From positions 372,001-436,000 of the forward strand of contig JAZKBU010000004.1 in the NCBI GenBank assembly GCA_040388375.1: a DNA stretch of 64,000 nucleotides. The letters run 5' to 3'. Source of the stretch: Bacteroidota bacterium. Lineage in GTDB: Bacteria; Bacteroidota; Bacteroidia; UKL13-3. Under the pieces are notes generated by a model. It was given only the letters and a program-made list of their open reading frames with translations, was not told where the DNA came from and made no database searches. Shown in pieces: positions 55,205 to 63,384 of this stretch. Positions within the stretch are counted from its first letter, which is position 1, and every line of letters begins with the position of its first letter. Both the position numbers and the translations under genes were made by a program.

Positions 55205-55301
55205 TAAACCTTTGGTAGCCGGTAAAACTGCTATATATGTTTGCACGGATAAAATAGGTGCATTGCCTGTTTTTAGTGTGGATGAGGTGGGTGTTGAATA
55301 G
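55205..55301 (+). pseudogene. Duplicated 3' tail of the DUF255 gene
   Basis: This non-coding stretch reads, in frame, [31 protein letters not shown]-stop. It matches the last 32 codons of the DUF255 gene ([31 protein letters not shown]-stop). There is no upstream remainder of the gene and no start. It is the relic end of a second copy, and the rest has been replaced by the lipoprotein gene or lost. Confidence 0.88.
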
Positions 55302-55379
55302 TGACTAAAAAGATTATTATTGAGTAATAAAAAACTATCGAGTAGTGTGTATAAAAAGTAACCTAATTAAGACGACACC

Positions 55380-55931
55380 ATGACAATAGAAGAAAATCCG
55401 TTTTATCATAAAAAAGGTGACTATGAGTCTCGCAAAGACCTTTTAATTCATTATTTAAAAGTGCTGCATGAAAGTAATAAACCTATAACATTTAGCGACC
55501 TTTTCCTTGATAATATGCCTGGAGGAGGAATGCCTGAATTTGAATCTGTAATGACAGAACTTGAAACTAAAAATTGGATTATCAAGACTGAAAAAGATGG
55601 TGGACCAGTTCCCGGACTACCATTTCATCGTAAAGTTGACAAAAGATATTCTATAAGTTTGGAAGGTGTTGAGTATTTAGCAGCAGTTGGCCTTATAGAC
55701 GATAAACATAAGAATACTATGGACAATAAGTACCAAAACATTACAAACTATGGTAACATGGTTGTTGGTGACAACCCTAAAGAAGTAAATCAAACCTCTT
55801 CCAACTTTGAAATTAATCCTAAATATAATAAGACCAAGCCGGACAATATGAATAAAATAGCTACTATAGTTGGTATTGTTTTGACTATTGTTGGATTAAT
55901 TATTGGTTATTTACAATTGGTAAAATCCTAG
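55380..55931 (+). CDS. Unknown protein: winged-helix-like N-terminus, C-terminal membrane anchor
   Basis: A 183-residue protein I do not recognise. Residues about 18-105 look like a winged helix (LIHYLKVLHESNKPITFSDL, FESVMTELETKNWIIKTE, RYSISLEGVEYLAAVGL). A polar linker contains NITNYGNMVVGDN. The last 25 residues are one transmembrane helix (IATIVGIVLTIVGLIIGYL). It ends 43 bp before the DUF2971 gene and is probably co-transcribed. Membrane-tethered winged-helix proteins of this shape occur in accessory and defence regions, but no function is shown. Confidence 0.7.
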   Translation: MTIEENPFYHKKGDYESRKDLLIHYLKVLHESNKPITFSDLFLDNMPGGGMPEFESVMTELETKNWIIKTEKDGGPVPGLPFHRKVDKRYSISLEGVEYLAAVGLIDDKHKNTMDNKYQNITNYGNMVVGDNPKEVNQTSSNFEINPKYNKTKPDNMNKIATIVGIVLTIVGLIIGYLQLVKS

Positions 55932-55974
55932 TAAAAGAAGTATAGTAACACTAAAAAACTTGATTTCAAGGACC

Positions 55975-57051
55975 ATGAAACTTTATAAATACAGACCTTT
56001 ATCGGAATTTTTATTCAAGGAATTATACTATCAAGAAATTTACTTTGCATCATATAATGAATTAAATGACCCATTGGATTTAAAGGCTAAAATTGATTTT
56101 ACAACTAATGATATTAAACAAATTTCAAATTTGCTTAAAGTAATGTTCAAGACGTCTTTTAAGATGAATTTTGAATCCATTTCACATTCAGAAGAAGAAA
56201 ATAACAAATCATTGTATAAATTTAATACAAATAATGTTTCAAAGAATAAACTTCAAAAGGAAATATTTAAACAATTACAGGAAATTAAAACACCAAATGA
56301 AATAATCACAATCTATGAACTTGAACAGGTTTTAAAGAGTACCACAAGTAGTCTTAATTTCGAATTTGATATAGAAAATTTTAAAAAAGAAATAAATAGG
56401 TTGACTATAAAATTTTTGGCAAACAGTTATACAACATGCTTTTCTGAAAATAATGATAATCCATTGATGTGGTCACATTATGCTAGTAAACATTCTGGTA
56501 TTTGCATTGAATTCTCATTACCATCTGAAGGTTTATTTCCATACAGAATGATAGGGAAAAGAGAAACAAATGAAGAAAAATACAAAAGTAAAGCCTCCGA
56601 GTGGAGTGTAAAAGAACTTGTTTACTCAGGTCGTTTAAAAAAAGTAACTTATGAAGAAGAACAACCATATATTAATTTTTTTGACTTTTTTCCCGTTTTT
56701 GATAATGAGTACGATTGTGATTTAATAGGATTATCCAAAAGTTGGACACATGGGTTTGCTTACGAACTAGAAAATATTTTTTCTATCAAAACAAACCCAT
56801 GGAAATATGAAAATGAATGGCGGGCTATTGAGATAAATTTCGGTGATTCTAAGGAACCTGAAGATAGAATACGCCATTATCCCATTGAATGTTTAAGTGC
56901 AATTTATTTTGGGTGTAATACTCCTGAAAATGTAAAAAATAGGATTTATAAAATTTTTAATAGATGGAGCAAAACTATTCAGTTTTATGACTGTGAAATA
57001 GTTTCTGGCAAACTTATGGAATTTAGAGAATGGCAGCACCTTGACGAGTAA
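55975..57051 (+). CDS. DUF2971 protein
   Basis: A 358-residue protein starting at ATG 55975 (MKLYKYRPLSEFLF). Family marks are LYKYRPLSE, FASYNELNDPLDLKAK, the central TCFSENNDNPLMWSHYASKHSG (in part) with the conserved W-x-H-Y, ICIEFSL and YENEWRAIE. DUF2971 has no established activity; members are scattered by transfer and often lie in genomic islands, including near defence genes. The gene is more AT-rich in its first half than its core neighbours. It pairs with the winged-helix membrane protein just upstream. Confidence 0.82.
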   Translation: MKLYKYRPLSEFLFKELYYQEIYFASYNELNDPLDLKAKIDFTTNDIKQISNLLKVMFKTSFKMNFESISHSEEENNKSLYKFNTNNVSKNKLQKEIFKQLQEIKTPNEIITIYELEQVLKSTTSSLNFEFDIENFKKEINRLTIKFLANSYTTCFSENNDNPLMWSHYASKHSGICIEFSLPSEGLFPYRMIGKRETNEEKYKSKASEWSVKELVYSGRLKKVTYEEEQPYINFFDFFPVFDNEYDCDLIGLSKSWTHGFAYELENIFSIKTNPWKYENEWRAIEINFGDSKEPEDRIRHYPIECLSAIYFGCNTPENVKNRIYKIFNRWSKTIQFYDCEIVSGKLMEFREWQHLDE

Positions 57052-57099
57052 CCTGCAATTTTTATGGTTAGCAAAGCATTCTACTAGATATGATATAAA

Positions 57100-57137
57100 A
57101 CAAAAAAGCTACTCCATTACAGAGTAGCTTTTTGTTT
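57100..57137. terminator. Bidirectional terminator after the DUF2971 gene
   Basis: Stem AAAAAGCTACTC / GAGTAGCTTTTT with A/T runs on both sides, between convergent genes. The stem resembles that after paaC. Confidence 0.88.
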
Positions 57138-57166
57138 TCAATTATGCACTATTCAAGTTTTAACCC

Positions 57167-57883
57167 CTAAAACTTTTCTCTTTGAAAGCCCCAGGCACGC
57201 CATTCGTTTTTATAGGTGTCGGGGTAATTGCCTTGTATTACCCTGGCTAAGGCTACCAGTACCTTGCTTATGTTTTTCTTCTGTTCGTTCTTATTACCTA
57301 TAATACCGCTTACATCTTGGTCCGTATTGGTAGCTAAATGAGTAAGCGTAGTATACTGGGTTATAAGCGGGGTAAAGTAAGCTGTACCTATAGAAGTTTT
57401 CTTATCGTAACCCGCTGCAAGCAAAGCAGGCAATATGAGCCTTAAAGCAAACAAACGGTTGTTACGTTCAAGCGGTAGGCGGTAAGTGCGGTTTTCCAGT
57501 ACAATACCAAAGCGGGCATAAGTAGCACGGGCTTCCTCCATAGACCTTGAATCTGCGTCAATGGCCTTCTTAAGCAAGGTTATGCCAGCGTCTAAAGCAT
57601 CGTTACATCGTTGCAGGTCGTGCGTTATACGCGGTCGGTCCTTACCTGTATTGCTTTTGCTGTTTAATAAAAGCGCGAAGGCTGCTACTTCTTCGCTAAA
57701 ATCTTCGGCTGTTTTCCAAAGCAACGTAATGTTGTTTTTGGTGAGCCAAACATCGGAAACGGTAATAGCTAAGGTGCTTAAATCAGCATCTCTGTTAGCT
57801 ACATTACTTTTAACGGTTTTTTTTGCGGGTTGTTCAGGAACATCATCCGGAGGTTCAGGAACATTGTTGTCTGTTCTTTCCAT
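57167..57883 (-). CDS. Unknown conserved-looking helical protein
   Basis: A 238-residue cytoplasmic protein I do not recognise. The first 30 residues are Pro/Glu-rich and disordered. The rest is mainly alpha-helical without signal peptide or membrane segment (LWKTAEDFSEEVAAFALLL, ALDAGITLLKKAIDADSRS, RLFALRLILPALLAAGYDKK). It ends YKNEWRAWGFQREKF. It is alone on the minus strand in the accessory pocket, with the tandem-repeat array upstream of its start. Its GC content is higher than that of the adjacent DUF2971 gene. Confidence 0.6.
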   Translation of the reverse strand: MERTDNNVPEPPDDVPEQPAKKTVKSNVANRDADLSTLAITVSDVWLTKNNITLLWKTAEDFSEEVAAFALLLNSKSNTGKDRPRITHDLQRCNDALDAGITLLKKAIDADSRSMEEARATYARFGIVLENRTYRLPLERNNRLFALRLILPALLAAGYDKKTSIGTAYFTPLITQYTTLTHLATNTDQDVSGIIGNKNEQKKNISKVLVALARVIQGNYPDTYKNEWRAWGFQREKF

Positions 57884-58327
57884 AATAAGAAAATTAATAT
57901 AACAGGATAACGAAGCTTATTTTAAAGTAGTGTGGCTGTACATATTTTTTATAAAAATGTATGGAAACTCCTACATGGGTGGTTTAAACTTTTTAAGGGT
58001 ATAAAGGAGTTCCTTTATGCCTATATTTTTTTCAAAATGCCCATAAAGGAGTTACTATATGGCTATAATTTTTCTGAAATGCCTATAAGAGAGTTCCTTT
58101 ATAGCTATAATTTTTTCAAAATGTCTATAAAGGAGTTACTATGTGTCCATAAATTTTCTGAAATGCCCATAAAGGAGTTACCGGATGTTTTTATTTTTTG
58201 AAATAGAAACGAAAGGAAGTTGCCTAAATAAAATAGTAATTACTTTTTTAAAGCATCAGGAATTATTTAATGGTACAGTACTTGCAAGGGAGGCTATAAA
58301 AAAATAAACCCCTAAACAAATTATAAA
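57884..58327. other. 444-bp non-coding region holding the repeat array
   Basis: The region contains the leader of the minus-strand gene, a degenerate repeat-like stretch (57959-58000), the array at 58001-58210 and about 117 bp of AT-rich leader for the lipoprotein at 58328. An 89-codon frame spans 57932-58201 but looks non-coding: differences between repeat units nearly all change the amino acid. Confidence 0.6.
58001..58210 (+). repeat. Five 42-bp tandem repeats with an alternating A-B pattern
   Basis: Units start at 58001, 58043, 58085, 58127 and 58169, each exactly 42 bp and each opening ATAAAGGAGTT (ATAAGAGAGTT in unit 3). Units 1 and 3 share GTTCCTTTAT and TTTTTTCAAAATG; units 2 and 4 share GTTACTAT and TTTTCTGAAATG. 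The real period is therefore 84 bp. Unit 1 contains a perfect palindrome ATAAAGGA-GT-TCCTTTAT. Unit 5 is degenerate after its first 15 bases. There are no spacers, so this is not a CRISPR array. Confidence 0.92.
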
Positions 58328-58663
58328 ATGAAACAATTAACAATTCTCGGATTTACATTTCTACTACTATTGAATTATTCGTGTACCAAAGAAAGTAGTA
58401 GTAGTACACCAAGTGGAAAAATAACTTTTTGGATAAGCAGAGACAATGGTTGTGGTTATGTCGATGTATCAATAGATAGCACCAGTGTAGGACAAATAAC
58501 AAACTGGCAAGCCATTGCTCCAAGCAGCTGTACTGCATCTAAGATTTCATTGACTGTTACAACTAAACGAGGTAAAAAGTCGGTTACATTTAAAAATGTT
58601 TGTGGTACTGCAACTGTATCAATTGATTTAAATAGTGATTGTTTGGTTTATAAGGTGTTTTAA
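58328..58663 (+). CDS. Small lipoprotein of unknown function
   Basis: A 111-residue lipoprotein: the signal peptide ends LLNYSC (Cys about 19). A Ser-rich linker precedes a small domain with four cysteines (NGCGYVDVSIDS, SSCTASKISLTV, FKNVCGTATVSI and a final SDCLVYKVF) that could form two disulfides. There are no close neighbours on its strand. The hairpin at 58703 and terminator at 58738 follow. Confidence 0.7.
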   Translation: MKQLTILGFTFLLLLNYSCTKESSSSTPSGKITFWISRDNGCGYVDVSIDSTSVGQITNWQAIAPSSCTASKISLTVTTKRGKKSVTFKNVCGTATVSIDLNSDCLVYKVF

Positions 58664-58702
58664 AGACTTTAGCTTTTTGTACATTTTGCCCGTGGTTCAG
58701 CC

Positions 58703-58727
58703 GTTGTTGGTGTTCTTCACCAACAAC
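58703..58727. repeat. Perfect hairpin
   Basis: GTTGTTGGTG / CACCAACAAC around TTCTT, without a T run. It lies between the lipoprotein gene and the terminator at 58738. Confidence 0.6.
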
Positions 58728-58737
58728 TATAGTGATA

Positions 58738-58779
58738 AAAAGAAAAGAGGCTTATGGAAACATAAGCCTCTTTTCTTTT
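58738..58779. terminator. Bidirectional terminator
   Basis: A 19-bp perfect stem (AAAAGAAAAGAGGCTTATG and its complement) around GAAA, with T-rich ends, between convergent genes. Confidence 0.9.
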
Positions 58780-58795
58780 GTAAAATATATTCTTT

Positions 58796-61327
58796 TTATT
58801 TCTCCGTAAACGCCTGATCAATCTTTAGTTTTAAATTGGCATAATGCGCTTTGGCTTCTTCGGTGCTACCACCTTTGCAGGTAGTTAAAATTTGTTTCAA
58901 TTGGGCTAATGCAGCCGCTTGCGAAACAGCATCGTAACGGCTTGATTTAAATAAGGAGATTAAGTTCTCCGTATAGGCGTTCTGTAAGTTCTGGCGGAAA
59001 GTATTCGGGTTGCTTGCATCGGTTGCAAAGCATGCTTTCGTCAAATCGTTCATCATTTCCAAAGCACTATATTTATTTCCATATAGTTTTGAATCAGTTA
59101 AACGTTTTAAAGTAGTTGGGTTTAACAAATGCATCAATAGCATGGTTTGGTAACCAAGCACACGTGCATGTACTTTAGGGTCCTCATTGGTACCAAAAAA
59201 GTTAAAGCCTCTGCGTTGTAATTGTAAGTAGTTATACAAATCATTTTGTACGGCAAAAGCATCAGGTGCAAAAGCATATTTGCTTAAAGTTTCCATGGCA
59301 CGTTTTTGCTCTTTGTAGTCAACCGGTATTAAAGGTTTAGTAGCACCTGTTTGTCCTATAAAGCTTCTGTCTACATACACACCGCCTATATAACGGGCTA
59401 TTACATTTACCTGGCTAAAATATTCCGATTGTGCTATGCTGTAGGCCTGGCGTAACTCCTGGTAGCTTTGGCCCGGCTTGCTGTATTTGTCTTTTATTTT
59501 AGCAAACAACTGGTTGGCTAGTTTTATGCGGTCTACACCAAAAGTAATGGCATCGCCACTCATGTCGTTTACGTTAATGCGTGGGTCTATGCCACTGCCA
59601 AAGCCACGCATATCATCTGCATCGTTTCCAAAAATTAATAAAGTATCAGCCGAGCGTGAAAGTATTTTGGCTAAACGTTCTTTTTCTTTGGCTTCATCGT
59701 TTACAGCAGCAGAGTATCCAAACTCAATAGCCCAATTGTCGTAAGGTCCGGGGCAGGTAGTAAAGTAGTCGCCTTGTTTGGTTTTATCCAACGCTACGTT
59801 TACAGCAGGGTAATCCATAACCGAAGCCGTTAAGCCTATTTTACGTGTAATGTTTTTATCGTTCAACTGGCTTGGCTTCAACATTTGGCTGGCTTTCATG
59901 TTATGGTTTAAGCCCATGGTATGGCCCATTTCATGCAGTACCAAATAGTATAATGATTGTTTAATATAATCGCGTTTTTCAATATCATTTAATCCTTGCA
60001 GTTGCAATGCATTTAAACCAAATAAAGAAGTTTGGTGCAATTGGTTACTTGCATCACAAAAAGTATGCTTGTCAGGGTTCAATGGGTTTTGCATACCGGT
60101 AGCCGCATCAAATAAATCTTCCTGGCGTAAGCGGTTGGTTATAAATATATATTCCAACATAATATCTGCACCTAATATTTCTCCCGTTCTTGGGTCAACA
60201 AAGCTTGGTCCGTAACCGCCAAATGGTGGTTGTGGTGACGATGTCCAACGCAATACATTGTAACGTATATCCCCGGCATCCCAGGTAGCAGTATCTGGCT
60301 GTTCTTTTACTACCACGGCATTTTTAAAACCCGCTGCTTCAAAAGCCAGGTTCCATTTTTCGCCTGCTTCTTTTATAGTAGCTCTGAATTCTTTTGGCGT
60401 AGTGTTTTCAATCCACCAAACTATAGGTATTATCGGTTCAGAAAGGGCAGCGTTAGGGTCTTTTTTCTCTAAATTCCAGCGGTGTATTAAATCGCGGTAC
60501 GCCACAGCGTTGGTAGTAGTCATGTCTTCTACCTGCTCACTGAAATAACCAATACGCGGGTCGTCAAAACGAGGTTTAAAATTGTTTTTAGGGGCTTCTA
60601 TTAACGAGTGTTGTAATACAATGCTTACCGCACGTTCGTCCGTTACTTCTTTTCCTCCGCCTGCCACAGGCATTGGATTATCGTAAACATATTCAACAAC
60701 TAAGTCGGTATTTTTTTCGTAGTTTTTTAAGCTGGTAAACTTGGTTTTATCCCTGCTTAAACCACCCAACGAAAACATTTGCATGCCCGGAGGTAAACCA
60801 AAGAATGGCGATGGTTTTACCTGACACATACTTTCACTTAAAAATATGGTACTGGCATCTAATAGTATTTCTCCTTTTTTAGCATCCTCCGCCATTATTT
60901 TCTGGTTAACCAGTATAGCAGGGCTTATATTGGCTTTGGCCGATTTACTGATGGGGTTTAAGGTATCAAAATAGTACCCCGTGTTTTGTACCACAAATTC
61001 TATTTTATCAAAATAACGTTTAATGGTAAATACTTTATTATCCCTAAAGCTTCCCCTGTGGTGTCCTGCGGCTACTACGCCATCTTCCGTATACGAAAAG
61101 TAAATGTATTCTTTGTTCAGCTGATCTTTCTTAATCAGCATCAATACATTTCCTGTAAGCGTATCCTGGTATAATGGAAACAAACCATCTATTTTTTTGC
61201 ACGATTTTGTTTTATCGGCAATGGAAACAGTTTTGGGTGCAGGTGCTGCATTGGCTACAGGTGGCTTTTTGGTAGCACACGATGAAACAATAATAGAAAG
61301 GATAGCAAGGGAGTAAATTTTACGCAT
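58796..61327 (-). CDS. Zinc-dependent metalloprotease lipoprotein (DUF5117/DUF4953 type)
   Basis: An 843-residue lipoprotein with lipobox IVSSCAT (Cys17). The N-terminal DUF5117/5118-like region is beta-rich (LFPLYQDTLTGNVLMLIKKDQL, RRYFDKIEFVV-like segment). The catalytic domain has the extended metzincin motif LHEMGHTMGLNHN near residue 460, with SVMDYP as the Met-turn. The C-terminal helical part (about 560-843) is typical for the family. The substrate is unknown; location should be the periplasm or outer membrane. Confidence 0.88.
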   Translation of the reverse strand: MRKIYSLAILSIIVSSCATKKPPVANAAPAPKTVSIADKTKSCKKIDGLFPLYQDTLTGNVLMLIKKDQLNKEYIYFSYTEDGVVAAGHHRGSFRDNKVFTIKRYFDKIEFVVQNTGYYFDTLNPISKSAKANISPAILVNQKIMAEDAKKGEILLDASTIFLSESMCQVKPSPFFGLPPGMQMFSLGGLSRDKTKFTSLKNYEKNTDLVVEYVYDNPMPVAGGGKEVTDERAVSIVLQHSLIEAPKNNFKPRFDDPRIGYFSEQVEDMTTTNAVAYRDLIHRWNLEKKDPNAALSEPIIPIVWWIENTTPKEFRATIKEAGEKWNLAFEAAGFKNAVVVKEQPDTATWDAGDIRYNVLRWTSSPQPPFGGYGPSFVDPRTGEILGADIMLEYIFITNRLRQEDLFDAATGMQNPLNPDKHTFCDASNQLHQTSLFGLNALQLQGLNDIEKRDYIKQSLYYLVLHEMGHTMGLNHNMKASQMLKPSQLNDKNITRKIGLTASVMDYPAVNVALDKTKQGDYFTTCPGPYDNWAIEFGYSAAVNDEAKEKERLAKILSRSADTLLIFGNDADDMRGFGSGIDPRINVNDMSGDAITFGVDRIKLANQLFAKIKDKYSKPGQSYQELRQAYSIAQSEYFSQVNVIARYIGGVYVDRSFIGQTGATKPLIPVDYKEQKRAMETLSKYAFAPDAFAVQNDLYNYLQLQRRGFNFFGTNEDPKVHARVLGYQTMLLMHLLNPTTLKRLTDSKLYGNKYSALEMMNDLTKACFATDASNPNTFRQNLQNAYTENLISLFKSSRYDAVSQAAALAQLKQILTTCKGGSTEEAKAHYANLKLKIDQAFTEK

Positions 61328-61422
61328 AAATGAGTTTGGGTATAAAAAGCAAATGTGCTTTTTAAATTAAAAATAACAAAACCATTTATGTAATATAAGA
61401 AATGAGTATGCGTTTTAACTAA

Positions 61423-61482
61423 AGGTTTGTCGAGCTGAGCCGAGACAGGTACATTTACCGTTTTCGACTCCGCTCAAACTGC
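61423..61482. repeat. REP-like palindromic intergenic element
   Basis: An imperfect inverted repeat: GTCGAGCTGAGCCGAGAC (61428-61445) against CGTTTTCGACTCCGCTCAAAC (61459-61479 in part), loop ACAGGTACATTTACC. The words CGACTCCGCTCA and GAGCTGAGCCGA resemble an element dispersed in intergenic regions of many bacterial genomes. It is much more GC-rich than the surrounding DNA. Confidence 0.65.
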
Positions 61483-61485
61483 CAA

Positions 61486-61917
61486 TTATTTGCCGGTGCT
61501 TCCGTAACCTCCGGCACCTCTGTTGGTTTCACTTAGCTCAGTCACTTTAACCCACTCAGCAGCTTCGTGTTTAGCTATTACCATTTGTGCTATGCGCTCA
61601 CCGTTTTGTATGGTAAAATCGTCAGTACCCAAATTAACAAGCAATACCTTTATTTCGCCTCTATAGTCAGCATCAATAGTGCCGGGACTGTTTAATACGG
61701 TTATGCCATGTTTAAAAGCCAATCCGCTTCTGGGTCTTACTTGTGCTTCGTAACCTATGGGTAATTCCATAAACAAGCCCGTAGGTATCAATGCTCTTTG
61801 CATAGGTTTTAACACAACAGGGCTATCTATAAATGCTTTTAAATCCATGCCTGCTGCATGTTGTGTTTCGTAAGCAGGTAAATCATTGGTGGAGGTATTA
61901 ATTATTTTTATTTCCAT
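61486..61917 (-). CDS. dut: dUTP diphosphatase
   Basis: Trimeric dUTPase that removes dUTP and yields dUMP for thymidylate synthesis. 143 residues. All five motifs are present: [36 protein letters not shown] (with the catalytic Asp), GERIAQMVI and the C-terminal [10 protein letters not shown]. It lies 18 bp after the flippase gene, and its stop is beside the REP-like element. Confidence 0.96.
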   Translation of the reverse strand: MEIKIINTSTNDLPAYETQHAAGMDLKAFIDSPVVLKPMQRALIPTGLFMELPIGYEAQVRPRSGLAFKHGITVLNSPGTIDADYRGEIKVLLVNLGTDDFTIQNGERIAQMVIAKHEAAEWVKVTELSETNRGAGGYGSTGK

Positions 61918-61935
61918 AAAGTAAGCGGATGCTGT

Positions 61936-63384
61936 TTAGCGTATGTATTGTTTGCGTTCGTTTAATATGCCAAGGCCAATAAAAGCCATTATAATAACTG
62001 CTTTGGTAACCAGTAAAGCTGAGCCTGTAAAAGGAATAAACGGTGTTAAATAAAAAAGAGCTACCGCTACCAAAGTATACAGCGTACATTTTACAATATT
62101 ATAGTTAATAGGGTAATATTTTTTGCCCATTAAATAACATACTATCATCATGGTAAAGTAGCATATAAAAGTGGTCCAGGCAGAGCCCGTATAACCCCAA
62201 ATAGGAATCAATATAACATTTAAAAGAACCGTTATACCTGCACCCATCAGTGAAATATTAGCGCCTTTTTTGTTGTTATCTGACAGCTTATACCAGATAG
62301 ATAAATTATAGTAAATACCTAAAAACATATTGGCCAACAATAAAACAGGCACAATATGTAATCCTTCATGAAACTTTATATTGATGAAATTCTTAAATAC
62401 ATCAATATACATAGTAACCAGCAGGAATAAGGTTAAGCATACCAGTACAAAATAATCCATTACCGTTGCATAAATGGTTTTCTTATCGGTTGATTGGGCA
62501 TGGCTGAAAAAGAAAGGTTCAGCCGCAAAACGAAAAGCCTGTATAAACAAGGTCATGAGTATAGATAGCTTATAATTGGCCGCGTAAACACCGTTCATAT
62601 CATTGGCCAATGCCACATCCGGGTAAAGGTATTTAATCAATACCCTGTCAAGCGTTTCGTTAACCATGCCCGCTAAACCCACTATAATCAATGGTGCCCC
62701 GTAATGCATCATTTTACGCCAGATTATTTTATCAAAGCCTATTTTAATTTGCTTCAACTCAATAAACAATAAAGGTATGGTAATAATACTTGCTATCAGG
62801 TTACTTATAAAAATGTATTTAATACCAATGGTTCCATCGTATAAAGGAATAATAACACCCTTGTTTTGCATATAAGGTCCCAGCAATAGAAAATATAAGT
62901 TTAAACCAATATTGGTAAATATGCTTATGTTTTTAATAAGCGCAAATTTCAACGCTTTGTTCTGTTGCCTCAGGTAAGCAAAGGGTAAGGAAGCAATAGC
63001 ATCCAACCCGATGATAATAGCAAAATAAGAAACGTATTCAGCATGGTCAGGATACCTGATTAAGTCAGCAATAGGTTGGGCAAAACCACTGAATAAAAAA
63101 ATAAAAGCAACAGATGAAACAAGTACAGAAATAAGAGCTGTTGAAAATACCTTTGGGTTGTCTTTGTTTTCGCTCGCAAACCTAAAAAAGGCAGTCTCCA
63201 TTCCATACAAAAGCACTACATTGAAAAAAGAAACATAACCATACATTTCCGCATTGGTACCAAAGTCGGCCTTGCTGAACAAAGCCGTATGTAAAGGAAC
63301 CAGCAGGTAATTTAAGAACCTGCCCAATATGGTGCTTAGTCCGTATACAGCCGTTTGCGATACCAGTTTTTTTATTGAACTCAT
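61936..63384 (-). CDS. Polysaccharide flippase (Wzx/MATE-like)
   Basis: A 482-residue polytopic membrane protein with about 12-14 helices, of the oligosaccharide flippase superfamily. The start VSQTAVYGLSTILGRFLNYLLVPL (in part), FGTNAEMYGYVSFFNVVLLYG, RYPDHAEYVSYFAIIIGLDAIASLPFAYLRQ (in part) and GYTGSAWTTFICYF are typical. It likely moves a lipid-linked glycan across the inner membrane; which one is unknown. Its ATG overlaps the M28 peptidase stop by 4 bp (ATGA), and dut follows closely. Confidence 0.88.
   Translation of the reverse strand: MSSIKKLVSQTAVYGLSTILGRFLNYLLVPLHTALFSKADFGTNAEMYGYVSFFNVVLLYGMETAFFRFASENKDNPKVFSTALISVLVSSVAFIFLFSGFAQPIADLIRYPDHAEYVSYFAIIIGLDAIASLPFAYLRQQNKALKFALIKNISIFTNIGLNLYFLLLGPYMQNKGVIIPLYDGTIGIKYIFISNLIASIITIPLLFIELKQIKIGFDKIIWRKMMHYGAPLIIVGLAGMVNETLDRVLIKYLYPDVALANDMNGVYAANYKLSILMTLFIQAFRFAAEPFFFSHAQSTDKKTIYATVMDYFVLVCLTLFLLVTMYIDVFKNFINIKFHEGLHIVPVLLLANMFLGIYYNLSIWYKLSDNNKKGANISLMGAGITVLLNVILIPIWGYTGSAWTTFICYFTMMIVCYLMGKKYYPINYNIVKCTLYTLVAVALFYLTPFIPFTGSALLVTKAVIIMAFIGLGILNERKQYIR

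Noticed and set aside
57932-58201. 89-codon gene made of 14-residue repeats
   Set aside because: Comparing like units (1 with 3, 2 with 4), almost every difference changes the amino acid, which does not fit a selected protein. The frame is open because the period is a multiple of three.
58001-58210. CRISPR-like array
   Set aside because: Units are contiguous 42-bp tandem repeats with no unique spacers and no cas genes nearby.
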